DNA of 24,496 nt, taken from NCBI GenBank assembly GCA_029785685.1, contig JAFLZE010000015.1, forward strand, positions 1-24,496. The letters run 5' to 3'. The number at the start of each line of letters is the position of its first letter. Positions within the stretch are counted from its first letter, which is position 1. This DNA is from Nitrososphaerota archaeon. GTDB taxonomy: Archaea; Thermoproteota; Nitrososphaeria; Nitrososphaerales; UBA183. The translations under genes were made by a program, and so were the position numbers. The notes below the pieces were generated by a model. It searched no databases. It was not told the DNA's origin and saw nothing but the letters and a program-made list of their open reading frames with translations. Of this stretch, positions 7,211 through 13,622 are shown one piece after another.

Positions 7211-9043
7211 TCAGCTGCCCACTAGCTGAATGTACGGGCGTGTGAACAGCGACCATTCGCCAGTCTTGGGATTGCGCCTGGAGTTGACGAATACGTGCCA
7301 GTTCTTCTCGTCGAGCCCAGGAAAGTCTGACCTGTAGCAGTAGCCGGGCCACCTGGTCTCCTTCCTGTGCAGCGTGTGCCTGAGGACCGCCTCCGCCGTC
7401 AGGACCCTGTGGTGGAGCTCCCACGCCCTCTGCAGCTGGTGCAGGTTCTCTGCCCCGAGGTGGGCAAGGTCCTCGTTCAGCATCCCCAGCAACTCCAGCC
7501 CCCTGTTGAGCAGCACTTCGTTGGTGGTGTAGTAGGAACCCCAGCCTCCGACATACTCGTCCATTATCTTCTCCAACCGCACGACCCCTTGGTCGGGATA
7601 AAGGTAGAACGGCGACACAGTCCCCCGCGTTATCATGTTCCTTCCGAGCCTGTAAGTCTCCATTGGCCTGAAGATTTCGTCTCTGATGGCCTCTACCCGC
7701 CCTGGCTCGATTGAGGTCTTCTTGTCTGCCACCCTCTCGGTGAGATATGCGACCGCCGCCTTGCCAGCCAGCCTCCCTTCGGTGAAGGAGCCAGAAGAAA
7801 ACTTGTGGGCTGAGCCGCCGATGGTGTCACCGGCGCCGAAGAGCCCCTGGACCGTGGTCATCCGGTTGTAGCCCCAGGCGTACTCTCCGGACGAAAGGTC
7901 GGCAGGCCCGCTGGCCCAGGCGCCTGAGCAGGTGGCGTGAGAGCCCATTATGTATGGTTCAGACGGCTGAAGCTCAGAGGGCCGCTTCTTGGGGTCGATG
8001 TTCTGGGACGCCCAGACGATGGTCTGGCTCATGGTCATGTCAAGGAAGTCCTCGTGCCCCAGCTCTTCCTTCTCCCTCGTGTCCAGGACCTTCTCCGTGT
8101 GGATGAATATGGGGCTCCTCCCTGCCTTTATCTCCCTCAGCATGGCGTCGTTCCTCAGGCAGGTCGGGAAGGGCTTCGCGTCAACGTAACTCCCGTAGAG
8201 AGCTCGCTGCTCCTCTCTGTATTTCAGCTCGTAGTCTTCGCCGTAGGCGTTGGACGCGGTGGCCTTCAGCGCCAGGAACCAGGCGCCCACCGGGCCGTAG
8301 CCGTCCTTGAACCTTGTGACGACCAGCTTGTTCTCCATCTGGGTCATCTCGGCCCCAGCTTCGATGAGCAGGGCGTAGGCCGATCCTGTGCTCCAGGGGG
8401 AGTACCACGTCCTCCCGGCACCTTCGCCCACGGAGCGCGGCCTGAAGACGTGGGTCGCCCCGCCAGCCGCGACTATCACCGCCTTTGCCCGGAAGATGTA
8501 GAGGGCCCCGTCCCTGATGCCTATCCCCGCTGCCCCCGCAATCTTGTTGCTGTCTTCGGTGTCGGCGAGCAGGTGGGTGATCATCACCCTGTTGTACACT
8601 TCCGTAGCTGCCTTGGTCGCTGCCTCGGCCACAATCGGCTTGTATGACTCTCCGTGTATCAGTATCTGCCATCTCCCCTCTCGCTTGTACCGTTTGGTCT
8701 GCTCATCGTAGACTATTGGGAGCCCCCACTCCTCGAAGAGGTGGACGGTTGAGTCGACGTGCCTGGCTATGTCGAAGACGAGGTCTTCCCTGATGAGCCC
8801 CATGAGGTCGTTCCTGACGTACTTCACAAAGTCGTCTGGAGTGTTCTCGTTCCACCGCATCCCCATGTAGCAGTTGATGGCGGAGAGCCCCATGGCGACG
8901 GCGCCGCTCCTCTCAATCTGTCCCTTCTCCACGATGACGATTTTGAGATTCCTCCCCCAATACCTGGCCTCGTAGGCGGCGCCGCACCCCGCCATCCCCC
9001 CGCCGACGATCAAGACGTCGCTGTCCACGAACTTTGTCTTCAT
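7211..9043 (-). CDS. aprA: APS reductase alpha subunit
   Basis: The catalytic FAD subunit of dissimilatory adenylylsulfate reductase (APS to sulfite plus AMP, reversible), 610 aa. The FAD fold begins at VLIVGGGMAGCGAAYEARYWG (after about residue 9), then ERSGAVAMGLSAINCYMG, GGATHVFRPRSVGEGAGRTW (substrate-site region), IMGSHATCSGAWASGP (with the conserved His) and GLFGAGDTIGGSAHKFSSGSF. The C-terminal helical part is also complete, so the gene looks functional. I use the ATG at 9041-9043, which overlaps the aprB TGA as ATGA. The open frame upstream to 9166 is just antisense-free aprB sequence in another frame. It pairs with AprB and receives or donates electrons through its Fe-S clusters. Confidence 0.96.
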   Translation of the reverse strand: MKTKFVDSDVLIVGGGMAGCGAAYEARYWGRNLKIVIVEKGQIERSGAVAMGLSAINCYMGMRWNENTPDDFVKYVRNDLMGLIREDLVFDIARHVDSTVHLFEEWGLPIVYDEQTKRYKREGRWQILIHGESYKPIVAEAATKAATEVYNRVMITHLLADTEDSNKIAGAAGIGIRDGALYIFRAKAVIVAAGGATHVFRPRSVGEGAGRTWYSPWSTGSAYALLIEAGAEMTQMENKLVVTRFKDGYGPVGAWFLALKATASNAYGEDYELKYREEQRALYGSYVDAKPFPTCLRNDAMLREIKAGRSPIFIHTEKVLDTREKEELGHEDFLDMTMSQTIVWASQNIDPKKRPSELQPSEPYIMGSHATCSGAWASGPADLSSGEYAWGYNRMTTVQGLFGAGDTIGGSAHKFSSGSFTEGRLAGKAAVAYLTERVADKKTSIEPGRVEAIRDEIFRPMETYRLGRNMITRGTVSPFYLYPDQGVVRLEKIMDEYVGGWGSYYTTNEVLLNRGLELLGMLNEDLAHLGAENLHQLQRAWELHHRVLTAEAVLRHTLHRKETRWPGYCYRSDFPGLDEKNWHVFVNSRRNPKTGEWSLFTRPYIQLVGS

Positions 9044-9489
9044 CGCTTCGCCGTCACCAGCCCTTGGTCGGTCTTGAGATATTCTGGCTCGTGGGAGAGG
9101 AATTGCGAATCGAACTGCTCCTTGGTGGGAACTTTCTGAGATTGCGGCGAAGGAATGGAGCCCCACGCCTTCGTCCGGATTGGGAACTTGAACTCGTTCT
9201 TCGACCCGTCCCTATACTTCAGCTTCCACCTCACCTCGTTCTTCTCCTCGTCCCTCAGGACGGTGAGTTTGTGGTCCAGCGGGGCGAAGTCAGCGTACCC
9301 TCTCATGTCGATGGCGTGCTGGGGGCATTCCTTCACGCATGAGTAGCACTCCCAGCAGTAGTTCGGTTCGATGTTGTACGCCTTCCTCCCGCTGAAGATG
9401 CTGTTCGAGAGGTGCATTATGTCGCTGGGGCAGATGTCTACGCACTTGCCGCAGCCGTCGCATTTGTTGGGGTCGACGTAGGTCGGCAT
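9040..9489 (-). CDS. aprB: APS reductase beta subunit
   Basis: The electron-transfer subunit of APS reductase, 149 aa, carrying two [4Fe-4S] clusters: CDGCGKCVDICP (about residues 10-21) and CWECYSCVKECP (about 45-56). The segment AIDMRGYADFAPLDHKL and the C-terminal beta region ending in TKAWGSIPSP are characteristic of AprB and separate it from generic ferredoxins. The first cluster motif is the compact C-x2-C-x2-C-x3-CP form; many bacterial AprB proteins have a longer insertion between the second and third cysteine. Its ATG overlaps the TAA of the upstream membrane-protein gene by one base, and its own stop overlaps the aprA start, so the three genes are translationally coupled. Confidence 0.95.
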   Translation of the reverse strand: MPTYVDPNKCDGCGKCVDICPSDIMHLSNSIFSGRKAYNIEPNYCWECYSCVKECPQHAIDMRGYADFAPLDHKLTVLRDEEKNEVRWKLKYRDGSKNEFKFPIRTKAWGSIPSPQSQKVPTKEQFDSQFLSHEPEYLKTDQGLVTAKR

Positions 9490-10223
9490 TAGCCAGATTC
9501 ACCCTCCCCGCGGTAGGTCTCGATTGGGAGGGTGGGTTCCTTGCCTACTCTCCCGTCGACCTCTTCGTGGAATATCGAAACCGGCTTCGATATCACATGA
9601 AAGAACTTTGTGAATGGAGCCGTGGCCAAGAGCGTGACGACGAAGACCATGTGCAGCCAGAAGGTCCCGGAGACCCAGCCGGACCCTGACGTGGAGTAAA
9701 CGGCCTCCTGGGTGACGAAGCCCGTGACCACGGTCAGGAAGAGGGTGACCAAGAATACGTCGGAGCGGGTCAAGCGCCACAGAGGAGCCCGCTCCCGGTA
9801 TCGAACATAGAACATGGCCAAGAACCCCACCACGACCAGTATCCCCCCTGCGTTTCCAAACAGCTTCACTGGGTTGGTAAGCGATAGTATGGTGTCGGTG
9901 GGATTCGTTGTGAAGGCGAGGGTCGTTGAGATCCCGAGGAAAACGAAGCCCCAGAAGAGCGCAAGGTGGGCCATCCGTTTGAGCCTGCTGCATGTACCCA
10001 GCACTTTGGTGGTGAAGACGTCCCTGAACAGGACTAGGAAAAAAGCCCTGAGGGCGATCCCCGAAGACGCCGTCCCCCCTGCGAGCCCCTCTGCGGCCAA
10101 GTGCCAGCGGTCGAAGTGGTGGAGCGAACCACCCCTGACCCTATATGTCACCCCCGCGACTATGACGACGAGGACAGCGACGCTCCCCAGGTCGATGAGC
10201 GCGTTTGACACGGGGAGGTTCAT
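9489..10223 (-). CDS. Membrane cytochrome-b-like subunit (AprM/QmoC-like)
   Basis: A 244-aa integral membrane protein with about five hydrophobic helices (around 12-27, 84-106, 123-143, 155-175 and 187-205). It resembles the NarI/DsrM/QmoC type of haem b subunit. Candidate haem ligands are the His in RMAHLALFWG, FWLHMVF and FFHVIS. It lacks the N-terminal ferredoxin domain of full QmoC and is close in size to AprM of sulfur oxidisers. As first gene of the operon, joined to aprB by a one-base overlap, it is the obvious candidate for exchanging electrons between APS reductase and the quinone pool. Which of AprM or QmoC it truly descends from needs a phylogeny. Confidence 0.82.
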   Translation of the reverse strand: MNLPVSNALIDLGSVAVLVVIVAGVTYRVRGGSLHHFDRWHLAAEGLAGGTASSGIALRAFFLVLFRDVFTTKVLGTCSRLKRMAHLALFWGFVFLGISTTLAFTTNPTDTILSLTNPVKLFGNAGGILVVVGFLAMFYVRYRERAPLWRLTRSDVFLVTLFLTVVTGFVTQEAVYSTSGSGWVSGTFWLHMVFVVTLLATAPFTKFFHVISKPVSIFHEEVDGRVGKEPTLPIETYRGEGESG

Positions 10224-10359
10224 GAACGACAGAGCTACCCTTCCCTCCCGGTCGGGGTAAACGAATGCTCCATTGGCTGGCCATGCGGCGTGTGCGAAGT
10301 ATTAATCGCTTCCCATCACAACGGATGATTGGAACTGCCGTCGCCCTGCTCTGCTTGCG

Positions 10360-10378
10360 CGGCCAGATTTGAACCCGC
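10360..10378 (-). repeat. tRNA T-arm-like fragment
   Basis: Nineteen bases match the T-arm end of the downstream tRNA-Pro (15652-15670) at 17 of 19 positions, in the same orientation; the minus strand contains GGTTCAAATC. I could not fold a whole tRNA around it: the acceptor partner is missing and the T-stem has a mismatch. It may be a remnant of an older integration or of a decayed tRNA. Just upstream an AT-rich TATTAATC (about 10303) could be a promoter for the apr operon. The rest of the 10224-10460 gap shows nothing else clear, apart from a 7-bp hairpin, AACCCGC/GCGGGTT, inside this fragment. Confidence 0.4.
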
Positions 10379-10460
10379 AGTAGAAAGCGGGTTTATCCGT
10401 CTTGGCGGCTCGGTTCCAGTTTCGCGTCCTCTCCGAAGCGAATTATCCGGCTCAGAGTTT

Positions 10461-11135
10461 ATGACAGCCCATAGAGATGTGCGAAGGGGCATGGGGCTAG
10501 GGGTTTCTCATAGGGGAGGTCCAGTTACTGTTGCCGTAGTGCAGGAGATACTGAATTACTTCGAAGCGCGCCTTGTTGAATTGGGAGCCAAGGAAGTCCC
10601 TGGTTGGGATAACCAACCCGGTGATTTGGTCTTTTGGAGAGTGAGTGGGCAGATATCAAAGCTCGAGGTCGAATTCTTGGAGAAGCAAAGGAGAGGGGAA
10701 CGCGAGTCTCCGGAAGAGGATTTGCGGCACTATAGGAATGAATTGGCGTCGGCTAACCCAAAGGCGAAGCCTGAATATGAAAAGCTGATCAGATGTGTGA
10801 TGATGGTCCGAGCAAGGCCGAAGTTACTCATCCCACCCGACTTCACACCTACGAGTCAAAGGGGAATCCGAGCCAACCTAGACCCGCGTGCAGAATCACT
10901 TTCTGTTGTGTTCACCCAGAATGGTTCGAGAGACGAGTGGAGAGACTTGGGAGATTACACCAAGACCAGCCACATAGACCCCTGGCCAGGCGTACACGTC
11001 ACCGTCTGCGAAATCCTGCAGAACGTCCAAAGGATTGTGAAGTCAGCTGGAGGGGACTTCGAGATTTCTGATGGATGCGAGTATTGCGACGACTATCACA
11101 ATGATCTAAGACTTTCCCAAAGAAAGGTTGCGTGA
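10461..11135 (+). CDS. Hypothetical protein
   Basis: An ORF of 224 codons that I do not recognise. The protein is hydrophilic and charged, with no membrane segment. A helical stretch with many Glu and Arg (about residues 70-110) is followed by a mixed region and a C-terminal CEYCDDYH, a possible metal knuckle. The frame is open upstream to a TTG at 10329, but that part runs through a tRNA-like fragment, so ATG 10461 is preferred; ATG 10491 is another option. Base composition is visibly less GC-rich than in the neighbouring apr and valS genes, which suggests horizontal transfer. It lies between two tRNA 3'-end-like sequences (10360 and 11156) and is followed by a terminator-like hairpin. Confidence 0.6.
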   Translation: MTAHRDVRRGMGLGVSHRGGPVTVAVVQEILNYFEARLVELGAKEVPGWDNQPGDLVFWRVSGQISKLEVEFLEKQRRGERESPEEDLRHYRNELASANPKAKPEYEKLIRCVMMVRARPKLLIPPDFTPTSQRGIRANLDPRAESLSVVFTQNGSRDEWRDLGDYTKTSHIDPWPGVHVTVCEILQNVQRIVKSAGGDFEISDGCEYCDDYHNDLRLSQRKVA

Positions 11136-11155
11136 AGAGTACCAAGAGATGTGAG

Positions 11156-11172
11156 TGGGGTCGGCCGGATTT
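11156..11172 (-). repeat. Putative att site: copy of tRNA-Pro 3' end
   Basis: TGGGGTCGGCCGGATTT is identical to 15646-15662, the last 17 bases of the intact tRNA-Pro (on the minus strand: end of T-loop, T-stem, acceptor strand and discriminator). After these bases the two sequences diverge. A direct repeat consisting exactly of a tRNA 3' end, downstream of the intact tRNA, is the classic footprint of an integrated element. Confidence 0.65.
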
Positions 11173-11196
11173 ACCCACTTCATTTTTGACGGGGGC

Positions 11197-11222
11197 AGAG
11201 AGGCTTTTGCGGTCTCTTTTTT
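11197..11222 (+). terminator. Hairpin plus T-run terminator
   Basis: AGAGA (11197-11201) pairs with TCTCT (11213-11217) around an 11-nt loop, and a run of six T begins at 11217. It stands about 60 bp downstream of the hypothetical gene on the plus strand and probably ends its transcript. Confidence 0.45.
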
Positions 11223-11265
11223 GCCCAACGTCTGACCACTCGATTTCAGCATCTTTTGGTTTGTA

Positions 11266-11526
11266 TTAAAGCGCCACACGCTGCCCGTTCATCAGAGCGC
11301 ACATAGTGTGGAATGCCCTTGGCCCTGGTCGGGTAGCCGCGAACGCTGGCCAGGCGAACGCTAGGTTTGGCATTGCCACAATTCTCGTACTGAACTCCTC
11401 AATATCGTTGGCCGAGAAGATAGAAACAATATCGAACTCCCCGGTCACCTCATAAAACCCTTGGGGTTCGGATTTTTTAGTTCCTCCAGACGGAGGCCGC
11501 CGAGGGTGACTCGGCGGTGGTTCCAC
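11266..11526 (-). pseudogene. Truncated Lrp/AsnC ligand-binding (RAM) domain
   Basis: The central segment VTGEFDIVSIFSANDIEEFS (about residues 27-46), followed by TRIVAMPNL, matches strands 2-3 and helix 2 of the Lrp/AsnC effector-binding (RAM) domain, in which 'G-E/D-Y/F-D-I/L-V' is conserved. The first strand and helix are replaced by a Pro-rich stretch that coincides with two DNA hairpins, and the last strand is lost in an unrelated tail. I read this as a degraded stand-alone RAM protein. A TATA-like CATATTTATG (11527-11536 on the minus strand) lies just upstream, so transcription remains possible. Confidence 0.45.
11484..11518. repeat. Two adjacent perfect hairpins
   Basis: CCTCC-AGAC-GGAGG (about 11484-11497) is followed directly by CCGCCGAG-GGTGA-CTCGGCGG (11498-11518), stems of 5 and 8 bp. 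They lie where the minus-strand transcript from the TATA at 11527-11536 would begin, and next to a T-run (TTTTTTAG) on the plus strand, so they could be a terminator read on the minus strand or an operator-like structure. Confidence 0.4.
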
Positions 11527-11619
11527 ATAAATATGCCCCTAAGAGCCCGCGGCAGCCCAACGAGGAATGAGCGGAAACCATTTCCCATGCACCTCTGCTG
11601 AGGGGACCAGTGGTGTGCT

Positions 11620-11880
11620 TCACGTAATAGCTGCCACTACTTTCTGGAGTTCCTCTAAGCTACTCGCGCCTGTCTTTCCCTTGACTTCGACCAGACATCC
11701 CTCGATAAGGTCGTCCACTATAACCTGAATCACACTATCCAACGATGATCTAACCGCGGCAACTTGGTGTACGATCTCCGAATATGGCTTCCCCTCATCG
11801 AGCATCCCGGTGATTCCGTGGACGTGGCCGTGTATCCGGGCAATTCGCCTTGATACGTCCTTTCTCCTGTGGTTCGACAT
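11620..11880 (-). CDS. CsoR/RcnR-family metal-sensing repressor
   Basis: An all-helical tetrameric repressor of the CsoR/RcnR (DUF156) family, 86 aa from the ATG at 11878-11880. The family pattern is clear: RRIARIHGHVHGITGML near the N-terminus, then IVHQVAAVRSSLDSVI and DDLIEGCLVEV. The copper ligands of CsoR (Cys-His-Cys) are largely lost: the first Cys position is Ser (KPYSEIV), the His position is Asp or Leu, and only the last Cys remains. The sensed ion is therefore probably not Cu(I). The frame is open to 11949, but a TATA box (11905-11912) exactly 28 nt upstream supports the shorter, leaderless form. It is divergent from an NRAMP-type transporter gene, its likely target, and a dyad over its own start suggests self-repression. 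Confidence 0.85.
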   Translation of the reverse strand: MSNHRRKDVSRRIARIHGHVHGITGMLDEGKPYSEIVHQVAAVRSSLDSVIQVIVDDLIEGCLVEVKGKTGASSLEELQKVVAAIT

Positions 11881-11896
11881 CCCCTCCAGGGGGATG
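11878..11896. promoter_or_regulatory. Probable CsoR-type operator (G/C-tract dyad)
   Basis: CATCCCC-TCCAG-GGGGATG is a perfect 7-bp inverted repeat with a 5-nt spacer. Dyads with C- and G-tracts are the typical operators of CsoR/RcnR proteins. It covers the start codon and predicted transcription start of the repressor gene, so occupancy would block that promoter. It may also influence the divergent transporter promoter 40 bp away. Confidence 0.6.
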
Positions 11897-11904
11897 GGAT
11901 ACCT

Positions 11905-11912
11905 GTATATAC
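11905..11912 (-). promoter_or_regulatory. TATA box of the CsoR-like gene
   Basis: GTATATAC is centred 28 nt before the ATG at 11880 and adjoins the G/C-tract dyad. Confidence 0.6.
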
Positions 11913-11932
11913 CTTCTCCTGGCCGGGCCGGG

Positions 11933-11940
11933 GCATAAGT
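11933..11940 (+). promoter_or_regulatory. TATA-like element of the transporter gene
   Basis: GCATAAGT lies about 30 nt before an ATG at 11967. That ATG opens a short reading frame which shifts into the transporter frame near 12048. Confidence 0.4.
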
Positions 11941-12099
11941 GTGGCCCATGAGCCCGTGTCAGGAGTATGGTGAGGGCACCGGAACGCATGCCGGAATGGG
12001 CAACTGCGAAGTCGGAGAAGGTGGTTCCTTCTGAAGTCAGGTTCCCAACTTTACTACTCCTACCGGTGGTTCCGCAAGCACCTGTCGATCTTCCTGGCG

Positions 12100-13293
12100 G
12101 TGCTAGGCCCTGGAGTGATCGTCATGGTCGCGGACAACGACGCCGGGGGCATAACCACCTACATGGTCACGGGGTCGCAATTCCTTTACAGCTTCATCTG
12201 GGTGGAGATCCTTCTCGGCCCCGTCGCCTACGTCTGCCAGGAGATGACTGTCAGGCTCGGTGCCGTAACCAAGAGGGGGCACGCGGAGGCCATCTTCGAC
12301 GCGTTCGGACCTCTTTGGGGGTGGTTCTCTCTCTCTGACCTGACACTGACGGATGTGTTGACCATCGTGACCGAGTTCATAGGGATGACCGCTGCGATGA
12401 GCATCTTCGGCATCCCCCCTCTTCTCACCGAGATCTTCGTAATCGCGTTCATCATGCTCATCATGATCAACGGTCGGTACTGGACATGGGAGAAGATAGT
12501 GCTGGTGCTCTGCGTCGTGAATCTCATCTACGTCCCAGCCGTCTTTCTCGTCCACCCCAACCTCTCGACGATGTTCTGGCAGGGTGTGGTCCCAGGACTA
12601 CCGTTCGGGCTCACGAACCCGGTGATCTTCCTGCTGATGGCAAACGTAGGCACGACAATCGCGCCCTGGATGATCTTCTTCCAGCAGAGCTCGGTGGTTG
12701 ACAAGGGACTCCGCGAAAAGGACGTCTCCTACGAGCGGGCGGACACAGCGATCGGCTCCTTCTTCACGGTCCTCGTCGCCGTCGTTCTAATCATAGTGGC
12801 GGGGGCGCTCCTCTTTGGGAAGAACGTCGACTCGGCCGCGACCGCTGCCAGACTTCTCATGCCGATCAACGCGTACGTGGGGTCGTTCGTCGCCATCGGG
12901 CTGTTCGATGCCGGCCTTTTGGGCGCAATAGCTGTCTCTCTAGCGAGCGCATGGGCCTTCGGCGAAGTCTTCGGCTGGTCTCACACCTTGAACAACAGGA
13001 TAGGCCAGGCGCCTTGGTTCACTCTGTTCCGTCTCTTCGTTCTCGTAGTGGCCGCGGCGATAGTCCTGATCCCAGGAGCTCCCCTAGTCTTGATAACGTT
13101 GTTTGTCCAGGTCATCGCCGTGACGCTGCTCCCCGCTGTGCTGGTATTTCTAATACTGCTCCTGAATGAAGAAGAGCTGATGGGGCAGTTCAAGAACAGC
13201 AGAACTTGGAACGTTTTCTCCATCACGATTGTCGTCGTGCTCATCGGCCTTTCCACTCTCTATGCGATAGGGACGCTCTTCCCTGGTTTGTGA
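12100..13293 (+). CDS. NRAMP-family divalent metal transporter, atypical site
   Basis: An integral membrane transporter of the NRAMP/LeuT fold with about 11 helices. TM1 carries GPGVIVMVADNDAGGITTY, where classical NRAMPs have DPGN. TM6 carries NVGTTIAPWMIFFQQSS, where classical ones have the MPHN motif, so the metal-binding Met is Ala and His/Asn are Trp/Met. Such changes are known from NRAMP-related Mg2+ transporters, so Mg2+ rather than Mn2+/Fe2+ is a reasonable guess. The only in-frame start here is GTG 12100, but convincing protein (YRWFRKHLSIFLAV) continues upstream in frame. The promoter and ATG 11967 lie in another frame, so the true start is probably 11967 with a one-base slip near 12048. 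Neighbours are a metal repressor and an MgtE-N/CBS protein. Confidence 0.9.
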   Translation: MLGPGVIVMVADNDAGGITTYMVTGSQFLYSFIWVEILLGPVAYVCQEMTVRLGAVTKRGHAEAIFDAFGPLWGWFSLSDLTLTDVLTIVTEFIGMTAAMSIFGIPPLLTEIFVIAFIMLIMINGRYWTWEKIVLVLCVVNLIYVPAVFLVHPNLSTMFWQGVVPGLPFGLTNPVIFLLMANVGTTIAPWMIFFQQSSVVDKGLREKDVSYERADTAIGSFFTVLVAVVLIIVAGALLFGKNVDSAATAARLLMPINAYVGSFVAIGLFDAGLLGAIAVSLASAWAFGEVFGWSHTLNNRIGQAPWFTLFRLFVLVVAAAIVLIPGAPLVLITLFVQVIAVTLLPAVLVFLILLLNEEELMGQFKNSRTWNVFSITIVVVLIGLSTLYAIGTLFPGL

Positions 13294-13301
13294 GGTGGAA
13301 A

Positions 13302-13472
13302 GTGACGAACCCGCTGGGCAGAGCCATCGCAAAGATCCGGGAAATCAATAGAAGATATTCCAAGCCGAGGATAAAGCTCTCAAGAGGCACGCGGATTGCC
13401 CTGTTGTCCCTGAGGCTCTATCTCCTATTCCTGATCGCTCTCTTGCTATACAGGTTGATTACCTTCTTGTGA
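13302..13472 (+). CDS. Small single-span membrane protein after transporter
   Basis: A 56-aa basic protein from GTG 13302, eight bases after the transporter stop, with a Shine-Dalgarno-like GAGGTGG (13292-13298) overlapping that stop. The N-terminal two thirds are Arg/Lys-rich (AIAKIREINRRYSKPR), and the last about 20 residues (LSLRLYLLFLIALLLYRLIT) form one hydrophobic helix ending two residues before the stop. Coupling and topology suggest an accessory or stabilising subunit of the transporter, but this is inference from position only. A longer reading from 13206 overlaps the transporter gene and is unlikely. Confidence 0.7.
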   Translation: MTNPLGRAIAKIREINRRYSKPRIKLSRGTRIALLSLRLYLLFLIALLLYRLITFL

Positions 13473-13527
13473 GAGTGTATATCCATGGGTCCATCATCGC
13501 CATCGTTTGAATTGGGAGCGGCCATTC

Positions 13528-13591
13528 GGAGGTGGCCCTAGCTGTCCACCGAGCCTCCCCCCAGACGCGACAACAACGGCGGGAACGCCGT
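13528..13591 (+). promoter_or_regulatory. Structured leader before MgtE-N/CBS gene
   Basis: Two hairpins lie in the 150-bp gap before the GTG at 13623. The first is GGAGGTGG (13528-13535) with CCACC-gag-CCTCC (13546-13558). The second is a perfect 6-bp stem ACGGCG/CGCCGT (13576-13591) closed by a GGAA (GNRA) tetraloop. A TATA-like GTATATCC is at 13476-13483. A long structured 5' leader is unusual in this otherwise leaderless window and could be a regulatory RNA; no known class is recognised. Confidence 0.45.
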
Positions 13592-13622
13592 CGGAAACAT
13601 AGAAAAGGCGAGGAGCTTCCTC

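Noticed and set aside
10340..10445. Possible complete tRNA on the minus strand around the TTCAAATC motif
   Set aside because: The T-stem has a mismatch and no acceptor partner for CGCGCAA is present nearby; only a T-arm-like fragment is supported.
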